This document shows positions 29,531 through 38,368 of a DNA stretch of 38,515 nucleotides, in pieces. The notes below the pieces were generated by a model. It was not told where the DNA came from and ran no database searches. It saw nothing but the letters and a program-made list of their open reading frames with translations. The DNA is taken from positions 1-38,515 of IMG/VR virus record IMGVR_UViG_3300035698_013945; one strand, given 5' to 3'. Every line of letters begins with the position of its first letter. Position 1 is the first letter of the stretch. The position numbers and the translations under genes are program-made. Source of the DNA: a virus.

Positions 29531-32500
29531 TACACCGATTGGACACGCTATTCGATGATGCGCAAACCACGCGTACCATCCAGGTGGAAGATGGCGCATT
29601 CGTCTCCGACATAATCGAAAAAGATGAATTCGCCCTCCACCTCAACGGTGTACCGGTAAACGCCAATGGCGAACACCTACTGCTGACACCCGGTGATGAG
29701 ATTATCGTCTACCGGCCACCCCACGGTGGGAACAAAGAAGGGTGGGCACTCGGACTCACCATAGCCTCGATGATCGCTGCCCCATACGCTGGTACTGGTC
29801 TCGCGATGCTGGCCGCCACCGGCAATGCTAGTAACGCAGTCGTCGGCTTCTCAGCAGCGTTCGGCACCAACGCATTTCTGGTCGGCAGTAACCTGCTCAT
29901 TAATGCACTATTTGCTGCTCACCTACCAAAGAGTGAAGACGTTGATATTTACAACGCATCGGCCTACAATAGGATAGCAAATGAAGATTCACGGCTCCCA
30001 GTCATATACGGACAAGCTCTTCTGAAACCTGTTGTAAAAGACCGTTACATAGAAATCGCATCATCTACGGAAACCGCTGTTCATGTACTACTCGGACTTT
30101 CATGCCACAAAGTCCAGACCATTGGGGTTCTCGACTCTAATAGCGATCCACAAATCTGGATCAACGACACACAAATCTCCGACTTCATAACCGACGATTC
30201 AGATATTCAGACAGTCAGCTACGACGCATCAAAATTGGGCACCTACAACCAGGGAGTGGTAGATGGCTTTGCCCGCGCCTATACCAGCCATCCGCAAGGT
30301 GTAGAACTTGAGTACAATACACCAAAGGTGGTAGAACTTAATCCCACAAACATGGACTTTATACGTGTCGATGTTAGTTTCCCATACGGATTGTACGATA
30401 GTAATAACTCTGGTGATCTGAATACCAGTACATGCTTCCTGCAAATTGAGTACAAGAAACACGCGGATACGGCATGGTGGATTTGGTCACCACCGTGGGG
30501 AGCGTACCACGCTGGAATACCCATAAGAGAGTCAGCACAAAATCCACTGGTTTACGCCTACACACTCGATGTTTCCAGCGCACCGGACCAGTATGACGTG
30601 CGTGTCACGAAGAACTCAGTAGATAAGGATGGTACAGCCGGGGACGGATATACGCAGAACACGCTATACCTTCAGAACGTCTACTCCATCACAGAGGCTG
30701 ATTACAGTTACCCAGGTGAGGCTTTGTTGGGTATACACGGACTTCCTGAGTCACAACTGGCTGGTCAGCAACTAAACTGCCGTGTGGTAGTAGAACGCGA
30801 CGAACTAAACGTCTTCGACACAGACTGGCCGGGCTGGAAAAAGAAACCGGCAAACAATCCGGCATGGGTAGTGTACGACCTCTTATGCAATGGCTCAGTA
30901 AACCACCAATCCCTACTTGAAGATGGATCTTCCTACGGTGGGAAGGTTCCATATGCAAATCTGGACTACGACTCGTTCAACGCATGGGCGACATTCTGTA
31001 CCGCCGAGGGCTTCGAGTACAATGGGGCGTTTACCCAGGAAACCAACCTCTGGTCCGCAATCATGCAAGTCTGCATGATCGGTCGCGGAATCATCCAGCA
31101 GGCCGGGCAAACCTACTTCGCCCTCATCGATGACGAGGTAGCGGACAACGACATCACACAGGTCTTCAACCGCGCCAACGTCCTTCAGGATGCCTACGCA
31201 GTCGTATGGCCTGAATCAGACGCGAAGATTTCCCGCATCCGCGCCAAATATCTCGATTCCAACTCCGATTACGACACACGAGAGTTCGAAATATCCGCCC
31301 CAGACTGGGACGATCTCGACTACTACAAGGACTCGAAGGATGTCACACTTAATGGGGTGACCAACCACGACCAGGCTTACAAACTCGCCCAGTTTCTCCT
31401 CGCTGCCAACCGATACCAGCCCCGCGTTTTCTCATGGTCGGTCGCAGCGGACGGGATCGAGTGCCAACCCGGTGACGTGGTAATGCTCTTCGACGACACC
31501 CAACAGTGGGGCACTGACGGGCGCGTAGTATCCGCCACCCAGAAATCCACCACCACCGAAGTAGTCCTTGATCGTGAGGTATCCCTTACATCAGGTGTTA
31601 AGTACGAACTACTCGTACGGCACTCGAACACAGGTGTTGTCGAAGTCGAATCATTCACCGCTGGCTCAACGGAGGACACAGACACGATCACGACCACGAA
31701 GTTCACCAACACCATAGTGGAGCTTGACCTCTTCCTCTTTGGCATGCCATCCGAGAACTATCATTTAGTACGAGTACGCTCCATTTCACAGTCTTCAAAC
31801 CTCACCCACTCCGTAGAGGCCATTGAGTACAATCCGACCATATACACAACGAATCCGACCCCACCCATTACTTGGTCCACAAGGCCTAAATTTACAACGG
31901 CTGAAGCATTACTACTGACTGAGATACACCCACGGGCACTCGGACCCACCGACCCATCGGGCATAGAACTATCGTGGTCCGCACCCAATCTAGTCGGCTC
32001 TACTACGTGGCGCGTCCTCTACCGGGATCTTGATTCACAAGCCTATAACTGGCAAGGGATTTACTCCGCAGGTAACACCTACTACATCGGTGATACGATA
32101 GTAGATGCTCTCGGGTCGGGCTACCTCTGCCTACTTGAATCTCTAGGGCACGCACCATCCAGTAGCCCATCATACTGGGAACAGATATACTTCAACACCA
32201 CCTTTGAAACGGCCCTCTGGTCGTCCGGCACCACATACGCAAAGGGCGATGCGGTAATATGGCATGATGGCTCCACCGACTACTACTACGCCTTTAAGTC
32301 CCGTGCAGGCAGTAACACGGACCACGAACCCTACGATTTCGACTGGTGGCAGCCGATCATCGCCTACCAGGCATCGTGGTTGGAGTTGGACGTAACCATG
32401 CAGACGCGTACACGACAATCGCGTGTACGCTTTCTCATGGATCACCGGTATGAGTTCGCCGTGCAGAATGTCCTCGATACCGGCAACGCGCAATCCCTGC

Positions 32501-33921
32501 AATCCGCAGCCCGCATATCCTACCGGTACACCGGTCCGACATCTGCCCCACCTGACTTGGCCTTCCAAGACGGCAACTGCTACTCGCAGAAAACCATGCG
32601 TCTCATGTGGGACACCGATGCGACCCCCGATCTATGGGCATACGAGATCCGCGACAGCGACGCTAACTGGGGAACCGACGACGATCACCTGATATACCGT
32701 GGACTATCGACAAACGTACTGTTCGATTACATCATGACGGGCACCCGGCCATCCACAATCAGCCAGACGTTTTACGGGAAACTCCGCGATCGATCAGGCA
32801 ACTACTCCACCACAGCGGACTCCGTAACCGTAACGGACGCGGCACCCATACTGGTACCTCATTTAGCTGCTGCAACCGGAACAGGGGTCTCGATCGATCT
32901 GACGTGGGAGGCTATCGTCAACCCCAACAGCAACTCGAACGTCCAAGGCTACAACATCTACGCTGACGGCAGTAACCCACCGACCACCCAAGTCGGCACC
33001 GTCGGCCCGGTCACAGATATGTTCAGCTTCTCCGGCACCTCTGGAAACACCTACTACTGCCAGGTCATCGCCTACGACACCTACGGCGAGGGCACCGGCA
33101 GCGTGGTAGACTCCGCAGTCATGGGCACCGTCGGTAGTGGCAACCTTGCCGACGGGTCGATCACGAACGCAAAGCTCGCATCGTCAGGGCTGTCAGCGTC
33201 GAAGTTCACGACCGGCACGCTATCTGGTGTAACGGTAGAAACCGGAGACACCGGTCAACTTGTACGTCTGGACCAAGCTGACGCATCTCTCAAGTTCTAC
33301 GGCTCGGATGACTACAGACACATACTTATTGATGGTACCACTGGTGACCATAGTTCAATACGAGTTGACGACGGTAGACTGGAAATGTATGTGCGTGGGT
33401 CTTCGCAGTATATCGACATGAAAGCATGGGGCGATGCGACAGCAGGCGCAACCTACATTGACATGCGTACTGAGTTTCCAAACGCAGGTACAAATGCCAT
33501 TTTCCGGATACTGACCATCACCGGTATCTCGCCAACACCTTACGCACTACTGATACAAACCGGGTCAAGCACAAATCAAGCATACATAACAGCTTACGGT
33601 GACGCATGGTTCTCTGGCGACCTAGACGTGGTCGGCAATGCCAACATTACCGGTGACCTCAACGTTGACGGCGATACAACCTTAGATGATACCACTATCG
33701 ACGGAACGCTCAGCGTGGACAAGATCGATCCGGTCTTTTACACTCACTCAGGGGATAACGATCCGGGGAATACCTCGCTGGAAGCCGACAGCGACTTCGG
33801 ATCTCCGAGCAACGGAACTACTCAATATCTGGATGCCGAGGACACCGGCGTGCACAAGTATTGGAGATGTACACGAGTGAACGGGACATGGCGCAAGGAA
33901 GAATTCCCTGCGTCTACCTGA
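29518..33921 (+). CDS. J-like tail tip/receptor-binding protein with fused beta-grasp domain
   Basis: 1467 residues from GTG 29518, seven bases after AAGGGGG; the longer frame upstream lies inside the K-like gene and is rejected. Residues 1-66 look like a ThiS/MoaD-type beta-grasp (LHLNGVPVNANG, LLTPGDEIIVY) ending at RPPHGG (Gly70-Gly71), then a hydrophobic stretch (75-140) as in lambda gpI. Residues 150-840 are the hub part of gpJ (SRLPVIYGQALLKP, NPAWVVYDLLCNG). At about 840-890 and 899-945 are two CBM5/12-like modules (YSAGNTYYIGDTIV; SSGTTYAKGDAVIWH). A fibronectin III domain (about 1115-1205) and a beta-helical fibre part (GDLNVDGDTTLDDTTIDGT) follow. It binds the host surface. Confidence 0.9.
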   Translation: MDILIHRLDTLFDDAQTTRTIQVEDGAFVSDIIEKDEFALHLNGVPVNANGEHLLLTPGDEIIVYRPPHGGNKEGWALGLTIASMIAAPYAGTGLAMLAATGNASNAVVGFSAAFGTNAFLVGSNLLINALFAAHLPKSEDVDIYNASAYNRIANEDSRLPVIYGQALLKPVVKDRYIEIASSTETAVHVLLGLSCHKVQTIGVLDSNSDPQIWINDTQISDFITDDSDIQTVSYDASKLGTYNQGVVDGFARAYTSHPQGVELEYNTPKVVELNPTNMDFIRVDVSFPYGLYDSNNSGDLNTSTCFLQIEYKKHADTAWWIWSPPWGAYHAGIPIRESAQNPLVYAYTLDVSSAPDQYDVRVTKNSVDKDGTAGDGYTQNTLYLQNVYSITEADYSYPGEALLGIHGLPESQLAGQQLNCRVVVERDELNVFDTDWPGWKKKPANNPAWVVYDLLCNGSVNHQSLLEDGSSYGGKVPYANLDYDSFNAWATFCTAEGFEYNGAFTQETNLWSAIMQVCMIGRGIIQQAGQTYFALIDDEVADNDITQVFNRANVLQDAYAVVWPESDAKISRIRAKYLDSNSDYDTREFEISAPDWDDLDYYKDSKDVTLNGVTNHDQAYKLAQFLLAANRYQPRVFSWSVAADGIECQPGDVVMLFDDTQQWGTDGRVVSATQKSTTTEVVLDREVSLTSGVKYELLVRHSNTGVVEVESFTAGSTEDTDTITTTKFTNTIVELDLFLFGMPSENYHLVRVRSISQSSNLTHSVEAIEYNPTIYTTNPTPPITWSTRPKFTTAEALLLTEIHPRALGPTDPSGIELSWSAPNLVGSTTWRVLYRDLDSQAYNWQGIYSAGNTYYIGDTIVDALGSGYLCLLESLGHAPSSSPSYWEQIYFNTTFETALWSSGTTYAKGDAVIWHDGSTDYYYAFKSRAGSNTDHEPYDFDWWQPIIAYQASWLELDVTMQTRTRQSRVRFLMDHRYEFAVQNVLDTGNAQSLQSAARISYRYTGPTSAPPDLAFQDGNCYSQKTMRLMWDTDATPDLWAYEIRDSDANWGTDDDHLIYRGLSTNVLFDYIMTGTRPSTISQTFYGKLRDRSGNYSTTADSVTVTDAAPILVPHLAAATGTGVSIDLTWEAIVNPNSNSNVQGYNIYADGSNPPTTQVGTVGPVTDMFSFSGTSGNTYYCQVIAYDTYGEGTGSVVDSAVMGTVGSGNLADGSITNAKLASSGLSASKFTTGTLSGVTVETGDTGQLVRLDQADASLKFYGSDDYRHILIDGTTGDHSSIRVDDGRLEMYVRGSSQYIDMKAWGDATAGATYIDMRTEFPNAGTNAIFRILTITGISPTPYALLIQTGSSTNQAYITAYGDAWFSGDLDVVGNANITGDLNVDGDTTLDDTTIDGTLSVDKIDPVFYTHSGDNDPGNTSLEADSDFGSPSNGTTQYLDAEDTGVHKYWRCTRVNGTWRKEEFPAST

Positions 33922-33997
33922 TTCGGGCGCAACCGCTGCTGTACAGATCGACATGGATTGGTACGAAGAAGCAGTTTAACACCAACAGGAGACCCAC

Positions 33998-34408
33998 ATG
34001 CTACCATTTTTGCAACTCAAACGCATTTCCGAATGGGACGAAGGTACAATCGGGCTACTGTTCATCAACGGCATGCCCACCTGCTTCACACTGGAACCCA
34101 ACGATCTTGAGAATGCCCAAAACGTCTCATCCATCCCCGCCCAACAGTACACCGTCACACGGCATCAGTCGCCCAAGTTCGGCGAAACTTTCCACGTCAA
34201 TGACGTTCCCGACAGATCCAGCGTCCTCTTCCACTCAGGCAACGAAGAACGCCATACCCATGGCTGCATCCTTGTTGGCCAGACCCTCATGCTCGATGAC
34301 GACGGCAACTGCTACGGTATCGGCAACTCCAAGGCCGCATTCCACAAATTCATGCAACTGATGAAAGACGAAAACGTATTCCGTCTCTCCATTACGGAGG
34401 TCCCCTAA
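33998..34408 (+). CDS. DUF5675 family protein, possible wall-active enzyme
   Basis: 136 residues, ATG 33998 after AGGAGA. The FHSGNEERHTHGCILVG block (about 78-94), with IPAQQYTVTRH before it, matches the DUF5675 pattern; the His...Gly-Cys arrangement recalls L,D-transpeptidase (YkuD) active sites. The function is unproven. It follows the receptor-binding gene and precedes a membrane-anchored gene, so a lysis or wall-modifying role is a reasonable guess. No other endolysin is evident in this window. Confidence 0.75.
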   Translation: MLPFLQLKRISEWDEGTIGLLFINGMPTCFTLEPNDLENAQNVSSIPAQQYTVTRHQSPKFGETFHVNDVPDRSSVLFHSGNEERHTHGCILVGQTLMLDDDGNCYGIGNSKAAFHKFMQLMKDENVFRLSITEVP

Positions 34409-34409
34409 G

Positions 34410-34694
34410 ATGGAACTGTGGGAACAACTCAGCAATATGGCGCAAGGCATATTCATAGTTGCTGGGTCTGGTGGTGTTATCGGTTTGCTTTTGAAAATAA
34501 ATATCGGCATCGTTCGGTTACAAGAACAAGCTGTGGCAACAAGTGTTGACATGGGTGAACTAAAACGAGCTGTCTTCGGCAACGGACAAAAGGGCCTCAA
34601 AGATCGCGTAGAAGGTGTAGAAACCCATCTGAACTCGGTATGCGAACGTGTAGAAGACATCGATAAATATGGAACACGGAATACACGGAAATAA
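34410..34694 (+). CDS. Membrane-anchored coiled-coil protein, possible holin/spanin-like
   Basis: 94 residues with one hydrophobic segment at about 11-30 (QGIFIVAGSGGVIGLLL), then a charged helical C-terminus containing GNGQKGLKDRVEGVETHLNSV, a pattern seen in many small phage proteins of lysis cassettes. It starts one base after the DUF5675 gene. It might be a holin, a holin regulator or a spanin part; I cannot decide. The gene ends just before the promoter at 34710. Confidence 0.65.
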   Translation: MELWEQLSNMAQGIFIVAGSGGVIGLLLKINIGIVRLQEQAVATSVDMGELKRAVFGNGQKGLKDRVEGVETHLNSVCERVEDIDKYGTRNTRK

Positions 34695-34709
34695 AGTCTA
34701 CCAGACTAC

Positions 34710-34738
34710 TTGACGACGCTTATTCGCAACCATATATT
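34710..34738 (+). promoter_or_regulatory. Sigma70-like promoter of the right-hand accessory cluster
   Basis: TTGACG (34710-34715), a 17-base spacer and TATATT (34733-34738): five of six matches at each box with ideal spacing, in a 147-base gap between genes. Transcription would start near 34745 and read the small genes that follow. The same TTG gives an apparent longer ORF start, which is rejected. Confidence 0.65.
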
Positions 34739-34753
34739 CCTCTACGAACACAA

Positions 34754-34824
34754 CGTGGAGGCCACCGACCCCTATCCCACCTCCACGGTAAGCGTGGGTC
34801 TGATGAACAGGCCCGCGTACCCAC
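34754..34824 (+). promoter_or_regulatory. Structured leader with two hairpins
   Basis: CGTGGAGG (34754-34761) pairs perfectly with CCTCCACG (34780-34787); further on GTGGGT (34794-34799) pairs with ACCCAC (34819-34824). Both precede the GGAGG of ATG 34842. The first arm itself contains a GGAGG that would compete with the real site. It may regulate or insulate expression from the promoter; no known riboswitch is recognised. Confidence 0.45.
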
Positions 34825-34841
34825 ACCATTCGGAGGTTCCC

Positions 34842-35150
34842 ATGAGGGCATTTGCACTTCGTACCAACTACATCGGCCCCGGTCTACGCCAAGTCCCACG
34901 TAACGCCCGCTGTTACATCGCCGGTCACCGCGACGGCCTACTGGTGATCGTCGTCGGTGCCACCGGAGTCACACTGGTCGGCAAACCCATCGATTTCACC
35001 ACACCCACACCAACGTCAACCCGCGCGATCAAGCCGGACACCGTCAAACGAGCCACATCACCTTTCCTGCTGTTCGGCAACGTGAAAGAGGGTAACCGGT
35101 GGTACCGTGAAAACATCCTCCAAACGGAAACAGCGGAAGCACCGGTATGA
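34842..35150 (+). CDS. Small hypothetical accessory protein
   Basis: 102 residues from ATG 34842, five bases after GGAGG (34832-34836); the TTG-initiated longer frame is not supported because it would start inside the promoter. It is basic and beta-rich (NARCYIAGHRDGLLVIVVGATGVTLVG) with a Thr/Pro-rich linker. No family recognised. It is the first gene of the right-hand cluster and overlaps the next by ATGA. Confidence 0.7.
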   Translation: MRAFALRTNYIGPGLRQVPRNARCYIAGHRDGLLVIVVGATGVTLVGKPIDFTTPTPTSTRAIKPDTVKRATSPFLLFGNVKEGNRWYRENILQTETAEAPV

Positions 35151-35599
35151 TGTCAACACATGAATGTCAGAAAAGCCTGCACAACGTACACACCGAGGGT
35201 GAAAAACGCGCCCCTATCGTGGACAAAGTCGTAATAGCATCCAGCGTAAACAACCTGCGAAGAAAACGTGAACGTGATCGGATAGAATACGAGAAAAGGC
35301 AGCTTCAAAACGGTGACATCATAGATAACGTTGTAGTAGAAGCAGAAACGGTCACCCACTATACCGATGGGATTGCCACCCATTTCAATCAAGTTGACGT
35401 ATCCTTTTCCAGAGCTGACGGTTTACCCACATCCCACTACATCTGGTCATCCATGGCGGTAAGCAAGTGCAAAGAAGAAAACCATTACACCTTGCATTTC
35501 GAAAGCGACCTATCATGCACCGCCGTAGGCCCCATCAAGGTCAAAATTACCGAAGTCGATAAAACATGCCCATGCTGCGGCAGAGATACAGATTACTAG
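35147..35599 (+). CDS. Hypothetical protein with C-terminal CPCCG
   Basis: 150 residues. A charged helical section (NNLRRKRERDRIEYEKRQLQ) is followed by a beta-rich half and a final DKTCPCCGRDTDY. The CPCC motif may bind metal or be redox-active, but there is no matching second pair of Cys nearby, apart from isolated Cys residues at about 109 and 124. ATGA coupled to the previous gene. Function unknown. Confidence 0.68.
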   Translation: MMSTHECQKSLHNVHTEGEKRAPIVDKVVIASSVNNLRRKRERDRIEYEKRQLQNGDIIDNVVVEAETVTHYTDGIATHFNQVDVSFSRADGLPTSHYIWSSMAVSKCKEENHYTLHFESDLSCTAVGPIKVKITEVDKTCPCCGRDTDY

Positions 35600-35617
35600 C
35601 CAAACGGAGGTATGACC

Positions 35618-36034
35618 ATGCGTAAACCCATCCTCGGCACCCTTGCCAAATTACTGGCAGCGGTGTTAACAGTCATCGGCATCATCATCGGTGGCACAGT
35701 CGGCATCATCTGGGCCATGTGTACGCTGACACGCTCTTGGTTCACCTGGGAAGCCAACGGCTACCCCACCGGTAACACCCCTGATGACTACCTTGGCTTC
35801 GAGTTCCCTGTACCTCCTACCCACCGTGAGGACGAAGCAAAGTTCTACGCTGCCTTCTGGCTAGACGAAGCCCTGGGTGCCGGCAGATCCCTGGAGTTGA
35901 TGACACACCCGGCCACGGTCTTCACCACCGTAAACGACAACCGTATCTTCCGTGTCCCGTCCAAACTGGAAGAACATGAAGCCATCCAACGGGCAATCTT
36001 GACCACGGACCCTGAAACCAAACAGCAGAGGTAA
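35618..36034 (+). CDS. Membrane-anchored hypothetical protein
   Basis: 138 residues. ATG 35618 is seven bases after GGAGG (35606-35610), while ATG 35612 touches it, so the second Met is preferred. One strong hydrophobic segment (LAAVLTVIGIIIGGTVGIIWAM) near the N-terminus is followed by a soluble domain of about 95 residues (EDEAKFYAAFWLDEALGAG). There is no lipobox, so it is likely an inner-membrane protein with its C-terminus outside or inside the cell. Function unknown. Confidence 0.7.
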   Translation: MRKPILGTLAKLLAAVLTVIGIIIGGTVGIIWAMCTLTRSWFTWEANGYPTGNTPDDYLGFEFPVPPTHREDEAKFYAAFWLDEALGAGRSLELMTHPATVFTTVNDNRIFRVPSKLEEHEAIQRAILTTDPETKQQR

Positions 36035-36036
36035 AC

Positions 36037-36501
36037 ATGGAATCCAACACGGTCTGCGAAAAAAACGTGATTCATGACTTTATGAACATCGCCCTCGAAG
36101 TGGCATTCCCATCGCTCTATACCACTTTGGGGGTACTGAGCACCTACGACATTAAAACCAGTAAGCGGCTCTCTATGGTATGCTACCAGCTTGGCTATTC
36201 TGAAGACATGGTTAAAAGCACCAACTGGGCATCAGCACTCGACAACCTTATCAAAGATATGAAGAAGAGAAATGATCGCTCCTCTGAAGCAAATGGTGCC
36301 ATTACAATGTTGGTCCGGCTATCACTACGTATCCGTGAAACTCAGCGTGACCACATAGAATGGAAACGCAGAGAAAACGCAATCCTGCTTGACTCGTTAT
36401 CCGGTTCCAAGTTAACCCTTTCAGTAAACCCAGAGGTAAAACTGTATGACACCGAAAACACACCTGGTGAACGTGTCCGTGTGGCCCCAAGGCCTTGGTA
36501 A
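36037..36501 (+). CDS. Hypothetical helical protein
   Basis: 154 residues beginning two bases after the preceding stop; GAGG lies just upstream. It is mainly helical with charged sections (LDNLIKDMKKRNDRSSEANG, RIRETQRDHIEWKRRENAIL). No motif is recognised. Its 3' end overlaps the next gene by 56 bases, a larger overlap than elsewhere, so one of the two could be mis-called; both have reasonable length and coding pattern. Confidence 0.62.
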   Translation: MESNTVCEKNVIHDFMNIALEVAFPSLYTTLGVLSTYDIKTSKRLSMVCYQLGYSEDMVKSTNWASALDNLIKDMKKRNDRSSEANGAITMLVRLSLRIRETQRDHIEWKRRENAILLDSLSGSKLTLSVNPEVKLYDTENTPGERVRVAPRPW

Positions 36502-36763
36502 ACGCATCTGGAAAAAGTCAGTCCACGGTATCTTGGGCATATCCACCCTGACCCGAGACCAGATCTACGGGCTACTTCGGCAGAAAACCATCAAGATCAC
36601 CTGGCTACCTGCACGTAAAACCAGCCTTGGCACCGACTCACAAATCAGATTCGGCCACATGGTGTCAATACCGGTCACCAACGAGGTGTGTACCGCATTA
36701 TGTAAAGCGCGACTGCACCTGAGACCCGACGTGGTAATCATCAAACTGGAGACACCGGCGTGA
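36446..36763 (+). CDS. Small basic hypothetical protein
   Basis: 105 residues from ATG 36446, nine bases after AGAGG. It is basic, with WPQGLGKRIWKKSVHGI and TRDQIYGLLRQKTIKITWLPARK. It may bind nucleic acid, but there is no motif to prove it. It overlaps the previous gene by 56 bases and the next by GTGA. Confidence 0.6.
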   Translation: MTPKTHLVNVSVWPQGLGKRIWKKSVHGILGISTLTRDQIYGLLRQKTIKITWLPARKTSLGTDSQIRFGHMVSIPVTNEVCTALCKARLHLRPDVVIIKLETPA

Positions 36764-37266
36764 CAATGGTAACCTACAAGTCGAAAATCGGCACTCACTG
36801 GTCATGGACTATCTACTGGTCACACATAAACGGCGGCATTGAGAACCAGTCCCTCCATCTGTACGTCAGTGACTACCGTGATAAACTGGTCACCCTCACG
36901 GTCACCGCGGTACTGAACGGCAACCAAGCTGTGGAAGAATCCATGCACCACCTGCTGTCAACCATAGAGGAATCCGAGTGGGACGAGATGTTCCGTATCT
37001 GCAATCAGTGGGTCCACGACATGCACACATTCTACAGTCAGGGTAACACGGCTTACATCGATCGGTTGGCTGGCCACATGCAAGACCTTGAGTTACTGAC
37101 AGCCGCCGACGAGTTACGGGCAAACCAGGTTACCCATGCCAAAACCGAGATCCACACCTACATGGGCACCGCGGGCAACACCCGGTTTACCATGCCGGGC
37201 ATCGGTACCCTCGTGGACCGAAACGGCACCCCGGCATACTATCGTGAAAAGGCAGGTGCCAGATGA
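36760..37266 (+). CDS. Hypothetical protein
   Basis: 168 residues from GTG 36760, eight bases after GGAG (36748-36751); ATG 36766 is also possible but its spacing is poor. The protein has a beta-like N-terminus rich in Trp (GTHWSWTIYWSHINGG), a helical middle (ESMHHLLSTIEESEWDEMF) and a Gly-rich end. No recognised family. It overlaps the zinc-ribbon gene downstream by ATGA. Confidence 0.65.
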   Translation: MTMVTYKSKIGTHWSWTIYWSHINGGIENQSLHLYVSDYRDKLVTLTVTAVLNGNQAVEESMHHLLSTIEESEWDEMFRICNQWVHDMHTFYSQGNTAYIDRLAGHMQDLELLTAADELRANQVTHAKTEIHTYMGTAGNTRFTMPGIGTLVDRNGTPAYYREKAGAR

Positions 37267-37673
37267 TGACTGACTGGGAAACCCTCAGTGAGGTTAAACA
37301 CATACCACCCGAGCAGTGGGAAAGTCTCGGCATCACCGGAGAGCCACCAGAAGAAGGTGTCCAGTGGGCGGACGAAGCCATACCGGTAATGTCACTTTTT
37401 CTCGAAGACCGTCCACGGAAATGCAAACTCTGCGGTAAATCGTATACCGGTACACGCTCATCCAGATACTGTTCACCCGGTTGCCAGGTGCAGGCGATCG
37501 CAAGACGAGTAGCGGAAACCGCCACGGCCTACATCTGTCTGCACTGCGGTAAAGCCTTTTTGCCCACCCAACGTAAGCGTACCGGGTTTTGCAGTCGACC
37601 ATGCTACGTAGGGTATCGGAATAACGGCGACGCAGCTTGGAATACCCCGGTAAAGGCGAGCGTAAAGGAGTAA
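37263..37673 (+). CDS. Double zinc-finger protein
   Basis: 136 residues. Two similar zinc modules: Cys54-x2-Cys57 with Cys70-x3-Cys74 (CKLCGKSYTGTRSSRYCS) and Cys92-x2-Cys95 with Cys110-x3-Cys114 (CLHCGKAFLPTQRKRTGFCS). These are like the CxxC-gk...rrYCSxxC fingers of many phage and plasmid small proteins that bind nucleic acid or protein. The N-terminal 50 residues are acidic. The role is unknown; regulation of host or late functions is only a guess. Confidence 0.75.
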   Translation: MMTDWETLSEVKHIPPEQWESLGITGEPPEEGVQWADEAIPVMSLFLEDRPRKCKLCGKSYTGTRSSRYCSPGCQVQAIARRVAETATAYICLHCGKAFLPTQRKRTGFCSRPCYVGYRNNGDAAWNTPVKASVKE

Positions 37674-37676
37674 CCC

Positions 37677-37949
37677 ATGTCACAAGTGAAAAGAATCCAC
37701 ATACATCTCCGGATCACCATAAACTACCCGTACAACAACACACACAAAACCTTGAGGGATATCGGATTCACCTACAGCCAAATAGACACCATTATGGAAC
37801 GCTCGACCACTATGCTGTTTCGCGACATGTCAACGGCAACCATGTGGGATATGTATGTGCTCCCAACACCCAAGGAGTTACACGTACTGGCCGAAAACCG
37901 CAACACTTGCACCGATAAACTGATCCCATCGTTGATTTGCGCTAAATAA
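37677..37949 (+). CDS. Small hypothetical protein
   Basis: 90 residues from ATG 37677, six bases after GGAG (37667-37670). A beta-like start (QVKRIHIHLRITINYPYNN) is followed by helices. A competing frame (37637-37918) has no ribosome binding site and is rejected. Function unknown. Confidence 0.6.
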   Translation: MSQVKRIHIHLRITINYPYNNTHKTLRDIGFTYSQIDTIMERSTTMLFRDMSTATMWDMYVLPTPKELHVLAENRNTCTDKLIPSLICAK

Positions 37950-37975
37950 GTAATGGCGAAACCAGGAGGTGACCC

Positions 37976-38368
37976 ATGCCAACGGAAAACAACCCTGTCA
38001 ACCGCACAGTCTGCGGACGCTGTGGCCAAGTCTATACCATGACTGGCGACTACCGGCATAACGTGTCACGCCTATGTCATACGTGCTGGCGTGATGCGCC
38101 CTACGTGCAAGTGGCCAGTTCAACAGAAAAGGGGGAACAAGATGAGGTGTATTCATACAGCAACGTCAACAACAACAACGAAGACATGGAGTATGTAGGC
38201 GAAAAGATCACCGTCAAAATGCACAGCAGGTCATCATCTGTCGCTATTGGTGGACATGATGGGGTCCATGAGCAACACGCATTTATCAACATGTCAGGGC
38301 GCGAAATGTGCAAGATGGCAAACGCTATCCTGGCAAAGTATACCACCAAGAAGACCCGCGATGACTGA
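37976..38368 (+). CDS. Zinc-ribbon-containing hypothetical protein
   Basis: 130 residues, ATG 37976 after AGGAGG. The N-terminus has Cys13-x2-Cys16 (CGRCGQVY) and Cys34-x2-Cys37 (LCHTCW), enough for one zinc ribbon. An acidic Asn-rich linker (YSNVNNNNEDMEY) leads to a C-terminal alpha/beta part (HAFINMSGREMCKMANAIL). No known family. Its stop overlaps the last gene's start. Confidence 0.65.
   Translation: MPTENNPVNRTVCGRCGQVYTMTGDYRHNVSRLCHTCWRDAPYVQVASSTEKGEQDEVYSYSNVNNNNEDMEYVGEKITVKMHSRSSSVAIGGHDGVHEQHAFINMSGREMCKMANAILAKYTTKKTRDD

Noticed and set aside
34710-34841. TTG-initiated longer form of the 34842 gene
   Set aside because: The TTG is the start of a -35 box and the extra residues would be encoded upstream of the expected transcription start; ATG 34842 has a proper GGAGG.
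37637-37918. 93-codon ORF overlapping the 37677 gene
   Set aside because: Its start is inside the previous gene without a ribosome binding site, while the 37677 frame has GGAG at the right distance.
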